Shown piece by piece: positions 1 through 7,900 of a stretch of 33,501 bases of DNA; the first letter of the stretch is position 1, and each line of letters opens with the position of its first letter. Both the position numbers and the translations under genes were made by a program. The notes beneath the pieces were generated by a model, which ran no database searches, was not told the DNA's origin, and saw only the letters and a list, made by a program, of their open reading frames with translations. Source of the DNA: Sphingobacteriia bacterium (lineage in GTDB: Bacteria; Bacteroidota; Bacteroidia; J057; RFSG01); NCBI GenBank assembly GCA_009924095.1, contig RFSG01000020.1:1-33501 (forward strand). Reading direction: 5' to 3'.

Positions 1-2
1 AA

Positions 3-557
3 GGATATGCGAATTTGGTGCAAGCAGGGATAGACGTGGATTCTTTCGGAATCGGAAGGGTAGAACTAACTGCTAACTTAAACATAGCTACTCAACAACC
101 GGATGTTGAAGTAATGAATAATCAACCCATCGCATTGTACGGCGATCAAAAACAAACGATTTGGATTTTAGATAGTTTACAAACATTAATTGCCAGAACT
201 ACCTTAGATAATTACCGGTTCACGGATACTACCTTTTGTGTTAGATTTTATCATGGTAATTTTTACCAACAGAATCCAATCCTGCTTATTATGCGCTCCC
301 CTCGGCCTAATATGCAAGATTGCGAATTGGGGAAAGATTCTGTTTTTATCAAAATGCTATCCTTAGAGAACATCACACCCTTTATGGAGTTATGGGGAGA
401 TCGTTCCTATAAAATTCAGGTATGGGATACCGCTAAAACCCAGCAGTTGGTACCAGAACAAACCGTTAACTTTTCGGGTGGCTCAGCACATAATTATTTT
501 TATCACAAAAATAATCCAGGTGGCTCAGCTAAATTATCTACAGCTTTAGTAGAATAA
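3..557 (+). CDS. C-terminal part of an unrecognised protein (5' end outside window)
   Basis: The reading frame is open to the left edge of the window, so only the last ~184 codons are seen; it ends at TAA 555-557. A TTG at 15 could serve as a start, but the frame continues upstream of it without a stop, so a larger gene is more likely. The visible part is a soluble, mixed sequence with no membrane segment, no recognisable catalytic motif and no T9SS sorting tail; it ends in a Gly/Ser/Asn-rich stretch. bioD follows 32 bp downstream on the same strand and may be co-transcribed, but I see no functional link. Function unknown. Confidence 0.6.
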   Translation, partial: GYANLVQAGIDVDSFGIGRVELTANLNIATQQPDVEVMNNQPIALYGDQKQTIWILDSLQTLIARTTLDNYRFTDTTFCVRFYHGNFYQQNPILLIMRSPRPNMQDCELGKDSVFIKMLSLENITPFMELWGDRSYKIQVWDTAKTQQLVPEQTVNFSGGSAHNYFYHKNNPGGSAKLSTALVE

Positions 558-589
558 GCCTACTCATTAAATTATTAAAATTGAATTCA

Positions 590-1216
590 ATGCCCTCAAA
601 TTGTTTGGGTGTAGTTGGGATTGGAACGGACATAGGCAAAACCCTAGTGTCTTCCATTCTTGTGCGAGGATTAAACTACGCCTATTGGAAGCCGATACAG
701 GCTGGTGTTCATCCTGAAACCGACACGCAAGCTGTAAAAAGATTAACCGAATTGCAGGACGATCACTTCATTCCTGAAACGTATGTGCTTCCTGAACCCC
801 TTTCTCCCCATGCCTCTGCAGCCATTGCTGGAATTGAAATAGAAGTATCTAAACTTCAATTACCGATTATCCCTGCTCAGTGTAATGGAGTATTGATAGA
901 AGGAGCTGGTGGATTAATGGTACCTATCACTTCCGCTTTTTTATTTTCAGACCTATTTCAACAATGGCAAATCCCGGTTGTATTAGTCTCTAGAAACTAT
1001 TTGGGATCCATTAATCATACTTTATTATCAGCAGAACATTTAAAGCATAAAAATATCCCTGTGAAAGGAATCATTTTTAATGGAGTTGAAAATCCATCCT
1101 CAGAAAAAGTAATAGAAAACTATACTGGTTTTAAGGTCTTGGGAAGAATTCCGGAAGTGGAAAAAATTACTCCTCAATGGATAACTGAGGCTTTTAAAAA
1201 ATATATTTCCTGGTAA
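590..1216 (+). CDS. bioD: Dethiobiotin synthetase
   Basis: BioD catalyses the ATP-dependent carboxylation and ring closure of 7,8-diaminopelargonic acid to dethiobiotin, the penultimate step of biotin synthesis, in the cytoplasm. The 208-residue product shows the variant P-loop GIGTDIGKT near residues 11-19, the substrate-binding YWKPIQAG segment (family KPxxTG), and EGAGGLMVP around residue 105, all in the usual order for this P-loop NTPase family. An in-frame TTG lies 9 bp upstream (581), but ATG 590 places the P-loop at the normal distance from the N-terminus. No bioA, bioF or bioB is adjacent, so the pathway is split in this genome. The gene converges on hemA; a hairpin with T-runs lies between them. 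Confidence 0.92.
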   Translation: MPSNCLGVVGIGTDIGKTLVSSILVRGLNYAYWKPIQAGVHPETDTQAVKRLTELQDDHFIPETYVLPEPLSPHASAAIAGIEIEVSKLQLPIIPAQCNGVLIEGAGGLMVPITSAFLFSDLFQQWQIPVVLVSRNYLGSINHTLLSAEHLKHKNIPVKGIIFNGVENPSSEKVIENYTGFKVLGRIPEVEKITPQWITEAFKKYISW

Positions 1217-1225
1217 ATGAAAAAG

Positions 1226-1255
1226 CCAAGAATTAATCTTGGTGGATTTTTTCAA
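1226..1255. terminator. Bidirectional intrinsic terminator between bioD and hemA
   Basis: CCAAGA (1226-1231) pairs with TCTTGG (1237-1242) around a 5-nt AT loop. On the plus strand a run of T follows at 1247-1252, serving bioD. On the minus strand the stem is followed by CTTTTTC, serving hemA. The hemA stop codon lies inside the hairpin. The stem is short (6 bp), so strength is uncertain. Confidence 0.55.
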
Positions 1256-2498
1256 GGTTAAACAATTGTTGCAGAACCTCAACAATGTTTTCAGCATCCC
1301 CTCTTTTACAAGCTTCTTTTAAAGGCAATACGTGAATCTTCAGAACTTTTTGCATTAAGTTTTTGGTAATCTCCTCTACAACTTTTGCTTGTTCAACATC
1401 TAAATTTTTAAGATGTCTGGAGATTTCTTCCTTTCTTAATTGTTCGAGTGCGTCTTTTAATAAATGAATAGTAGGAGAGATTTGTAACTCTTGCGTCCAA
1501 TGTTGGAAACCGAGCATTTCATCTTGAATTATCTGTTCTACTTTAGGGATAGACGCCATTCTTTTTTCCATAGCTAAAGTTGCTCTGGATTGAATATCAT
1601 CAATATTAAATAAAATAACTCCCGGAACAGTATCCACCGTTACTTCCACCGCACGAGGAACCGAAACATCTATCAAGTATAAATGTTTGGTAAGCGATAT
1701 TTCAGATACCCATTGCTCGGTAATTAAGGGTGTTTCTGTAGAAATCGCTAAGAATAAAATATCGTATTGATGAAAATTATTTCTTAAATCTTCCCAAGGT
1801 AAAACCTTAGCTTCGATTTCATTCGCCAATTGGGTAGCTTTTGAAATGGAACGATTGCACAAAGTGATATCCTTGAAAATGGAGTTCTTTAAATTTCGTG
1901 CAATGTCAGTGCCCATCTCCCCAAGTCCAATCATCAAAACCTTTGAATTAGATTCTGGGGATACTAACTCTTCTGCTATTTCTACTGCTGCATAACTTAC
2001 TGAGGCAGCTCCATCCCGGAAGTTAGTTTCACTTTGTACTCTTTTTCCAGCATGAAAAATGGTATGTAATAATCTATGCATAAAAGGACCCGCAAGCGAT
2101 AACTCGTGAGAAATCTTATAGGCATTTTTGATTTGATAGGTAATCTGAATGTCTCCTAAAACATTTGATTTTAAACCCATAGATACCTGAAACAAATGAA
2201 GTACAGCTGCTTCCGCATCTGGTAAAATATCGAAGTAAGGGAGGAACTCCTGATAATTTGCAATTCCTTTTTCTAATAACAAGGCAATGATGATTTCCCT
2301 GTCAAGGATTTGTTGAGCAGAATAATAAATCTCTGTACGATTACAGGTAGAAATAATTAATAATTCTTCAGGGTTAAACCTATCCTTTAGGGTTAACGAC
2401 AGCGAACGAACCGCTGCATCTTGTAAATAAATCAGTTCCCTAATATCCACCGGTGCTCGGTGATGAGAAAGGCTTATTCCCCTAAAGTTTATTTCCAT
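1233..2498 (-). CDS. hemA: Glutamyl-tRNA reductase
   Basis: HemA reduces glutamyl-tRNA(Glu) with NADPH to glutamate-1-semialdehyde, the first committed step of tetrapyrrole (haem) synthesis by the C5 pathway. The 421-residue product has the N-terminal catalytic domain with SHHRAPVDIRE and the active-site cysteine in STCNRTEIY (around residue 52), the GDIQITYQIKNAY segment, a Rossmann NADPH domain beginning at VLMIGLGEMG (about residue 187), and a helical C-terminal dimerisation domain. The start is set by the promoter: an upstream in-frame TTG at 2510 lies inside the TACTTTTG box, so ATG 2498 is chosen. The leader would then be only a few nucleotides. It is divergent from the histidine kinase gene. 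No other hem gene is adjacent. Confidence 0.93.
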   Translation of the reverse strand: MEINFRGISLSHHRAPVDIRELIYLQDAAVRSLSLTLKDRFNPEELLIISTCNRTEIYYSAQQILDREIIIALLLEKGIANYQEFLPYFDILPDAEAAVLHLFQVSMGLKSNVLGDIQITYQIKNAYKISHELSLAGPFMHRLLHTIFHAGKRVQSETNFRDGAASVSYAAVEIAEELVSPESNSKVLMIGLGEMGTDIARNLKNSIFKDITLCNRSISKATQLANEIEAKVLPWEDLRNNFHQYDILFLAISTETPLITEQWVSEISLTKHLYLIDVSVPRAVEVTVDTVPGVILFNIDDIQSRATLAMEKRMASIPKVEQIIQDEMLGFQHWTQELQISPTIHLLKDALEQLRKEEISRHLKNLDVEQAKVVEEITKNLMQKVLKIHVLPLKEACKRGDAENIVEVLQQLFNLEKIHQD

Positions 2499-2507
2499 AT
2501 CGTAATG

Positions 2508-2538
2508 CAAAAGTAAACATCCTTAACACTAACCTCAA
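2508..2538 (-). promoter_or_regulatory. Bacteroidota-type promoter for hemA
   Basis: Read on the minus strand, TTG (2538-2536) is followed after exactly 20 nt by TACTTTTG (2515-2508), matching the Bacteroidota consensus TTG-N17-23-TAnnTTTG. Transcription would start near 2500-2504, immediately before ATG 2498, giving a nearly leaderless mRNA. Confidence 0.6.
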
Positions 2539-2657
2539 CAACAAAAGCAAATTTAGAACGTTTCTCAAAGGCAGAGAATGATAAATATCATCCTGTATTC
2601 CTCGTTTTGTGGATTAATTAATCACAACCTATGAGCAGTTACCCAAAAATTCATCTT

Positions 2658-2665
2658 TAGTTTTG
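2658..2665 (+). promoter_or_regulatory. Possible -7 box (TAGTTTTG) for the histidine kinase operon
   Basis: TAGTTTTG fits the Bacteroidota -7 consensus TAnnTTTG exactly and lies 15 nt before ATG 2681. No clear TTG is found at the matching -33 distance, so this is weaker than the hemA, nuoA and rpmG promoters. Confidence 0.4.
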
Positions 2666-2680
2666 TATTTTTAGCTTACA

Positions 2681-3886
2681 ATGAGGGTGATATCATGGTT
2701 TTGGGGAGTCATAATTATTGGAATTTTTTTGGTTTCCAGTAGTTTATTTTACTCCAATTATTTGGTATCCAGGCTTGCCATTGAAGAGGAACATAGGGTA
2801 ACCCTACTTGCCAAAGCACAAGAGTTTATTGGCAATACTACAGATACCAATTGTGAACTCAATTTTATTCTCGAGAATATTTTAAAAGGAAACGAATCGG
2901 TTCCTGTAATTTTTGCAGATAAAGACGATCACATTTTAGAACATAGAAATATTATTGATACTTCTTGGTCGGAGGAGCAACAAAAAGCGGAATTAGCGGA
3001 ACGACTTGCAGAAATGAAAGCATCTGACGTTCCGCCTGTAATGATTCAACTGTTAGGGATACCCGAATCAGCTCCAGTCCAATTATTTCTCTTCTATGAT
3101 GAATCGGATCTGTTAAAACAATTGCGTTGGTTTCCCTATGGTGTATTATTAGTGATGGGGGTATTTATTTTATTCGTTTTTGCTGGATATGCCCTGACCA
3201 AAAGGAGCGAACAAAATAAACTATGGGCAGGGTTAGCGCGTGAAACTGCGCATCAATTGGGAACCCCGATAACCGGAATGGTAGCCTGGATGGAATTGTT
3301 AAAGATGGAATCTTTAACTCCCCAAGATCGTGAGGAATACTTTCTGGAATTAAACAAAGACATTGCTCGTTTACAACAAATTGCCGATCGTTTCTCTCGG
3401 ATAGGATCCAAGCCTGACCTGCATTTGGAGTCTCCTTCCGTAATCATTGAAAGGTCGGTAAATTATATGAGCCGTAGGGTTTCTCAACGGGCATCTTTAC
3501 AGTTTCAAGATCAATTACCTCAAACTTGTAGGGTTAATTTGGATCCTTTATTAATGGAATGGGTTATTGAAAACTTATTAAGAAATGCTGTAGATGCCTT
3601 ACCCGATACCGGTGGTAAAGTGATGGTAAGAACTTTTTATGGTAAGCAAGAAGAAGTAATTATTGAAGTTGAGGATACAGGCAAAGGAATCACACGCGCA
3701 CAAGCCAGTCGTATATTTCGAACGGGTTTCACAACCAAAAAAAGAGGCTGGGGGTTAGGCTTGAGTTTGTCTAAAAGAATAATAGAAAACTTTTTTGGAG
3801 GAAAAATCAATTTATACAAATCTGAACTCGGTAAAGGTTCTGTATTTCGGATTATCCTTCCTGAAAATCGTAATTTTGAGCCATGA
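2681..3886 (+). CDS. Membrane-bound sensor histidine kinase (orphan)
   Basis: This is a two-component sensor kinase that autophosphorylates on a histidine and passes the phosphate to a response regulator. The 401-residue protein has a membrane segment at ~7-27, an extracytoplasmic stretch of about 120 residues, a second membrane segment at ~152-171, an H-box with RETAHQLGTP (phospho-acceptor His191), an N-box ENLLRNAVDAL, a G1 box DTGKGI and a G2 box GWGLGLSLSKR. The AHQLGTP H-box is the version common in Bacteroidota kinases. No response regulator is next to it; instead its last 4 bp overlap ruvX (ATGA), and def overlaps ruvX the same way, so the three genes form a translationally coupled unit. 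Signal and partner are unknown. Confidence 0.88.
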   Translation: MRVISWFWGVIIIGIFLVSSSLFYSNYLVSRLAIEEEHRVTLLAKAQEFIGNTTDTNCELNFILENILKGNESVPVIFADKDDHILEHRNIIDTSWSEEQQKAELAERLAEMKASDVPPVMIQLLGIPESAPVQLFLFYDESDLLKQLRWFPYGVLLVMGVFILFVFAGYALTKRSEQNKLWAGLARETAHQLGTPITGMVAWMELLKMESLTPQDREEYFLELNKDIARLQQIADRFSRIGSKPDLHLESPSVIIERSVNYMSRRVSQRASLQFQDQLPQTCRVNLDPLLMEWVIENLLRNAVDALPDTGGKVMVRTFYGKQEEVIIEVEDTGKGITRAQASRIFRTGFTTKKRGWGLGLSLSKRIIENFFGGKINLYKSELGKGSVFRIILPENRNFEP

Positions 3887-4296
3887 GCAGGGTGATGGCT
3901 ATTGATTATGGAACGAAACGAACAGGTATTGCCTGGTCAGATCCCTTAGGGATTTCCGTAACGCCATTAGGTACTTTTCCTACTTCTGAAATCAAAGAAA
4001 AGTTAAAATCCTGGATACAGGAAGGGCCAGTGGAGGTGATGATTTTAGGATGGCCACAAAATCTATCCGGTCAGGATACAAATGCTAGTGTTCCTGTAAA
4101 AACCTTTTATACAAATTGTCAGGTTTGGTATCCTAAATTAAAAATCATTCTTTGGGATGAAAGATTTACTTCACGACTAGCCGCTCAAACTCTGGCTCAA
4201 TCCGGAATGTCTGTTTCTAAACGAAAAGAAAAAACTCGGATTGATACCCTTTCCGCTGTTATTATGCTTCAAGAATATCTGAGTCAACCTAAATGA
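3883..4296 (+). CDS. ruvX: YqgF/RuvX-family Holliday junction resolvase-like protein
   Basis: The family has an RNase H-like fold; E. coli YqgF takes part in 5' processing of pre-16S rRNA, and a Holliday-junction resolvase role has been proposed. The 137-residue product is full length for the family. It shows the first acidic motif MAIDYGTKRTGIAWSD (Asp8), GWPQNLSGQDTN near residue 60, and LWDERFTSRLA around residue 92, with a conserved acidic position near the C-terminus (RIDTLSAVIMLQEYL). The start ATG overlaps the upstream kinase stop by 4 bp, and its own stop overlaps the def start by 4 bp, so translation is probably coupled through all three genes. Confidence 0.88.
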   Translation: MSRVMAIDYGTKRTGIAWSDPLGISVTPLGTFPTSEIKEKLKSWIQEGPVEVMILGWPQNLSGQDTNASVPVKTFYTNCQVWYPKLKIILWDERFTSRLAAQTLAQSGMSVSKRKEKTRIDTLSAVIMLQEYLSQPK

Positions 4297-4862
4297 TTCT
4301 TCCCATTTTCACCTACGGCTCCCCGGTGTTACGAAAAGTAGCCCAGCCTATTTCCCTCGACTACCCAGATTTGGATACGCTTATCCAAAACATGTTTGAT
4401 ACCATGTATAATGCCAGTGGAGTAGGGTTAGCCGCCCCACAAGTGGGATTGCCAATCCGAATTTTTGTGGTAGATGGCGCTCCTATGGATGATTCCGAAG
4501 AAGGAGGAGAAAACCTCCAAGGGTTTAAACATGTTTTTATTAACCCCGTTATCCTTGAAGAGACAGGAGAAGAATGGGCTTTTGAAGAAGGTTGTTTGAG
4601 CATCCCAGGGATTCGAGAAGAAGTATGGAGACCTGAGAAAATAAGGCTAAAATATCAAACTCCATCAGGGGAGACTATAGAATCTTCTTTTGAAGGAATT
4701 CAAGCCCGAATTATTCAACACGAATACGACCATATAGACGGAGTCTTATTTACAGATCATCTTCAAGGACTAAAAAAGCAATTGATAAAATCAAAACTCA
4801 TTCGCCTCGCAAAAGGGATTCACCAAGCAGGGTATCCTACTCGATTGCAAAAGAATAAATAG
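4293..4862 (+). CDS. def: Peptide deformylase
   Basis: Deformylase removes the formyl group from the N-terminal methionine of nascent proteins and is normally essential. All three family motifs are intact in the 189-residue protein: GVGLAAPQ (43-50), EEGCLSIPG with metal ligand Cys101, and QHEYDHIDG with ligands His143 and His147 and catalytic Glu144. Length and motif spacing are typical of the bacterial type I enzyme. A short acidic insert (DDSEEGGEN, about 66-74) follows the first motif, as in many Bacteroidota homologues. It is the last gene of the kinase-ruvX-def unit; the giant surface protein gene converges on it 51 bp downstream. Confidence 0.95.
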   Translation: MILPIFTYGSPVLRKVAQPISLDYPDLDTLIQNMFDTMYNASGVGLAAPQVGLPIRIFVVDGAPMDDSEEGGENLQGFKHVFINPVILEETGEEWAFEEGCLSIPGIREEVWRPEKIRLKYQTPSGETIESSFEGIQARIIQHEYDHIDGVLFTDHLQGLKKQLIKSKLIRLAKGIHQAGYPTRLQKNK

Positions 4863-4878
4863 ATATTATATACTAAAT

Positions 4879-4905
4879 ACTATATCATTAGTTATTAAGT
4901 ATAGT
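4879..4905. terminator. Weak hairpin between convergent def and surface-protein genes
   Basis: ACTATA (4879-4884) pairs with TATAGT (4900-4905) around a 15-nt loop in a very AT-rich gap. No strong T-run follows on either strand. It is the only stem I see in this convergent spacer. Confidence 0.25.
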
Positions 4906-4913
4906 GTCTGTGA

Positions 4914-7900
4914 TTAATGCAGAATCACCTTTCCTCTTTTTGCTCCTGCCTCAATCCAATAAATCCCTCTCGGTAGATTCTCTACAGAAAATCTGATTTC
5001 TTCCTCACCAGCTAAGATATCTCTGGTCTCAATAATACGACCCGATACCTCAGTAATTGAAATCTTACGAACTCCCGGTGCCACAGCAACAGTTACAAAT
5101 GTTTCAGCTGGATTAGGGAGAATGAACAATTCTTTCGTTTCAATGTCAGATGCATTATCAGTGATGAAATAAGGTACTGATAAATAAGTCGTATCATTCT
5201 CACAAGGTCCAAAAGCTACTAATCTTACTTGATATACTCCACTTGCCGTATATTGATGAATAGGATTAACTAGGGTACTCACTGTGCCGTCATCAAAATT
5301 CCATTCATAATGAGTAGCCAACTGAGAACTATTGGTAAAGTGAACAGCAGTACCAATTAACGTATCGGTAAAGCTTGCAATCGGAGGATTAACAGTAGTA
5401 ACTACCAAAGTGTCTTTTGTTGCACAAAATCCTAAGCTTATAGTCCAAACAAATCCAGAACTATCACCTATAGTAATACCTACAGCTTGTGCATTAGGTT
5501 GTGTGAAATTGGTAACGATACCAGATCCAAACAAAGTTGACCATTGTCCTGTACCAATTGTAGGGGTATTTGCAGATAAGGTAACTACAGTTGCACAAGT
5601 AAAAATATCATTTCCAACAACTGCTTGAGTTCCGGGGGCATTGCGAATTAACAATACCTCATCATAATTGGAAGGACAGTTTCCGTTAGAAATATACCAT
5701 CGAAGGGTATTGGTTCCTGAGCTTAAGTTAGTTACTCCGGAAGTAGGGCTTGAGGGATTATTTACAATTGCACTTCCTCCAACAACAATCCAAGTTCCTT
5801 GTCCAACAACTGGGGTGTTCCCAGCCAATTGAGCTGTAGAGGAACAGTTTTGTTGGTCTGGTCCAGCATCTGCTTGCGTAGGAGGGAAATTTCGGGTGAT
5901 AACAACCGTATCACGAGCCGTACACAAACCATATGTTACTGTCCAGATAAGAGATTGTGAACCAAAGGAAAGGTTTCTAACTGTATCCAAGGCTTGATTA
6001 GGATTTGTAAATAAAACACCGCCAGTAATTTGACTCCAAGTTCCAATTCCATTGAGGGGCGCAACGGCTCCTAAAAATGCTGAATCTCCACATACCGTTT
6101 GATCTGCTCCAGCACTAGAGGCAGTTAGATTCTGCCCCACGTTTAAAACCACATCATCAGTTGCAGTTCCACAACTATTACTAACTGTCCAACGTAAGGT
6201 AGTATTCCCAGAACTTAATCCAGACACAGAGGAAGTAGCAGATAAAGGATTTTGAATAGTCGCTGTTCCGTTAATCACAGACCATGCACCTACTCCTGTA
6301 GTTGGGCTTTGGGCCTGAAGTTGCGTTTGAGTCAAACATAATCCTTGATCTGGCCCTGCTGAAACTACTGTAGGTAATTGCTCACTTAAAATGCTTATGG
6401 TGTCATGTCCTACACAGCCTTGATAAACCACTGTCCATTCAAAGAGATTACTTCCGATTTGTAAGGAGGAAACGCCAGAGGTATTTAGGGTATTATCTGC
6501 TAACAAAGCCCCGCCACTAATGACGCTCCAACTTCCACTGCCAACTGATGGACTAACCGCATTTAATTGAGCTGCTGATCCACATATCGTTTGATCTGCA
6601 CCCGCTTGTGCATTGGCAAGACCATTGGCCACTAAAATGTTTACTTGACTGGTTGAAAAACAACTACCCGTACTTACGGTCCAAAGAAATTGATTGTTTC
6701 CATTCGAAAGTCCATTAACGGTAGTAGTTGGACTATTGGCATTAACAAAAGTACCTGTGCCTGAAATTACAGACCAGGTTCCTGTTCCTTGAATAGGAGG
6801 GGTAGCATTTAAAGAGGCACTCGTACTCACACATAAAGTTTGGTCAGCACCTGCAACTGAAGGGGAAGGAACTGCATTTACCAAATTGACTGATGCGGTT
6901 GAGCTTCCACAAGTATTGCTTACCGTCCACAAGAAGGTATTTGTGCCAGCGCCTAAATTGGTAACTGAAGAAGTTGCACTATTAGGATTGGAAAGGGTTC
7001 CATTTCCAGATAATAACGACCAGGTTCCGGTTCCAACTGAGGGAGCGGTTGCAGCCATAATCGTTTGATTTGTGCACAGGGTTTGGTTTGCTCCTGCCAC
7101 TGCCGCAGATGGGGGACCATAGCTAATTTGAACGGAGGAAGTTGAAGTGCAGGATCCTTGTGTGATGGTCCATTGGTAAGTATTGTTTCCTAGTCCAACC
7201 CCAGTTACGTTGCTGTTGGGACTATTTGGACTTGCAAAAGTCCCACTACCATTAAGTACCGACCATGCGCCGGTTCCTTGTACCGGCGTGTTGCCAGCCA
7301 GGGTAGCAGTATTGGAACATACTGTTTGAGCAATTCCGGCATTGGAAGTGGTGGGCTGATCATTCACAATCGTCACCGATGAGGTGGAAGTTCCACAAGT
7401 GGTAGTGATTCCCCAGATTAATACATTTGTTCCTGCGCCAATGGCTGTTACCCCAGACGTTGGAGAACTGGTGTTGGTAATGGTAGCAGAACCGCTACTT
7501 ACACTCCAAACCCCGGTTCCATTGGTAGGGGTATTCCCTGCTAGCGTGGTTGAATTGGTACAAATCGTTTGATTACTTCCAGCCAATGCCGTGGTTGGTG
7601 TGTTATTGGTGATAGTAACTTGGGCGCTACTGCTACAAGCTCCATTCGTGATCGTCCATTGAAGAACATTGGGCCCAACGCCAATTCCGGTTAATCCGCT
7701 ATTGAACAACCCCGAGTTTGATATGCCAGCGGAACCTGATATTAAGGTCCAATTACCAGTGCCTATGGAGGGAGCGTTTCCTGCCAAAGTCGCGGTTGAA
7801 GAACATACCGATTGATTTCCTCCTGCATTCGCGGTTGAAGGTGATTGGTTATTAATAGTTACCTGAGAAGTATTAGTACAAATTCCATTGTTTACCGTCC

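Noticed and set aside
1100..1297. 65-codon minus-strand frame over the bioD end
   Set aside because: It overlaps two well-supported genes and is rich in Phe/Ser/Leu as expected of an antisense frame.
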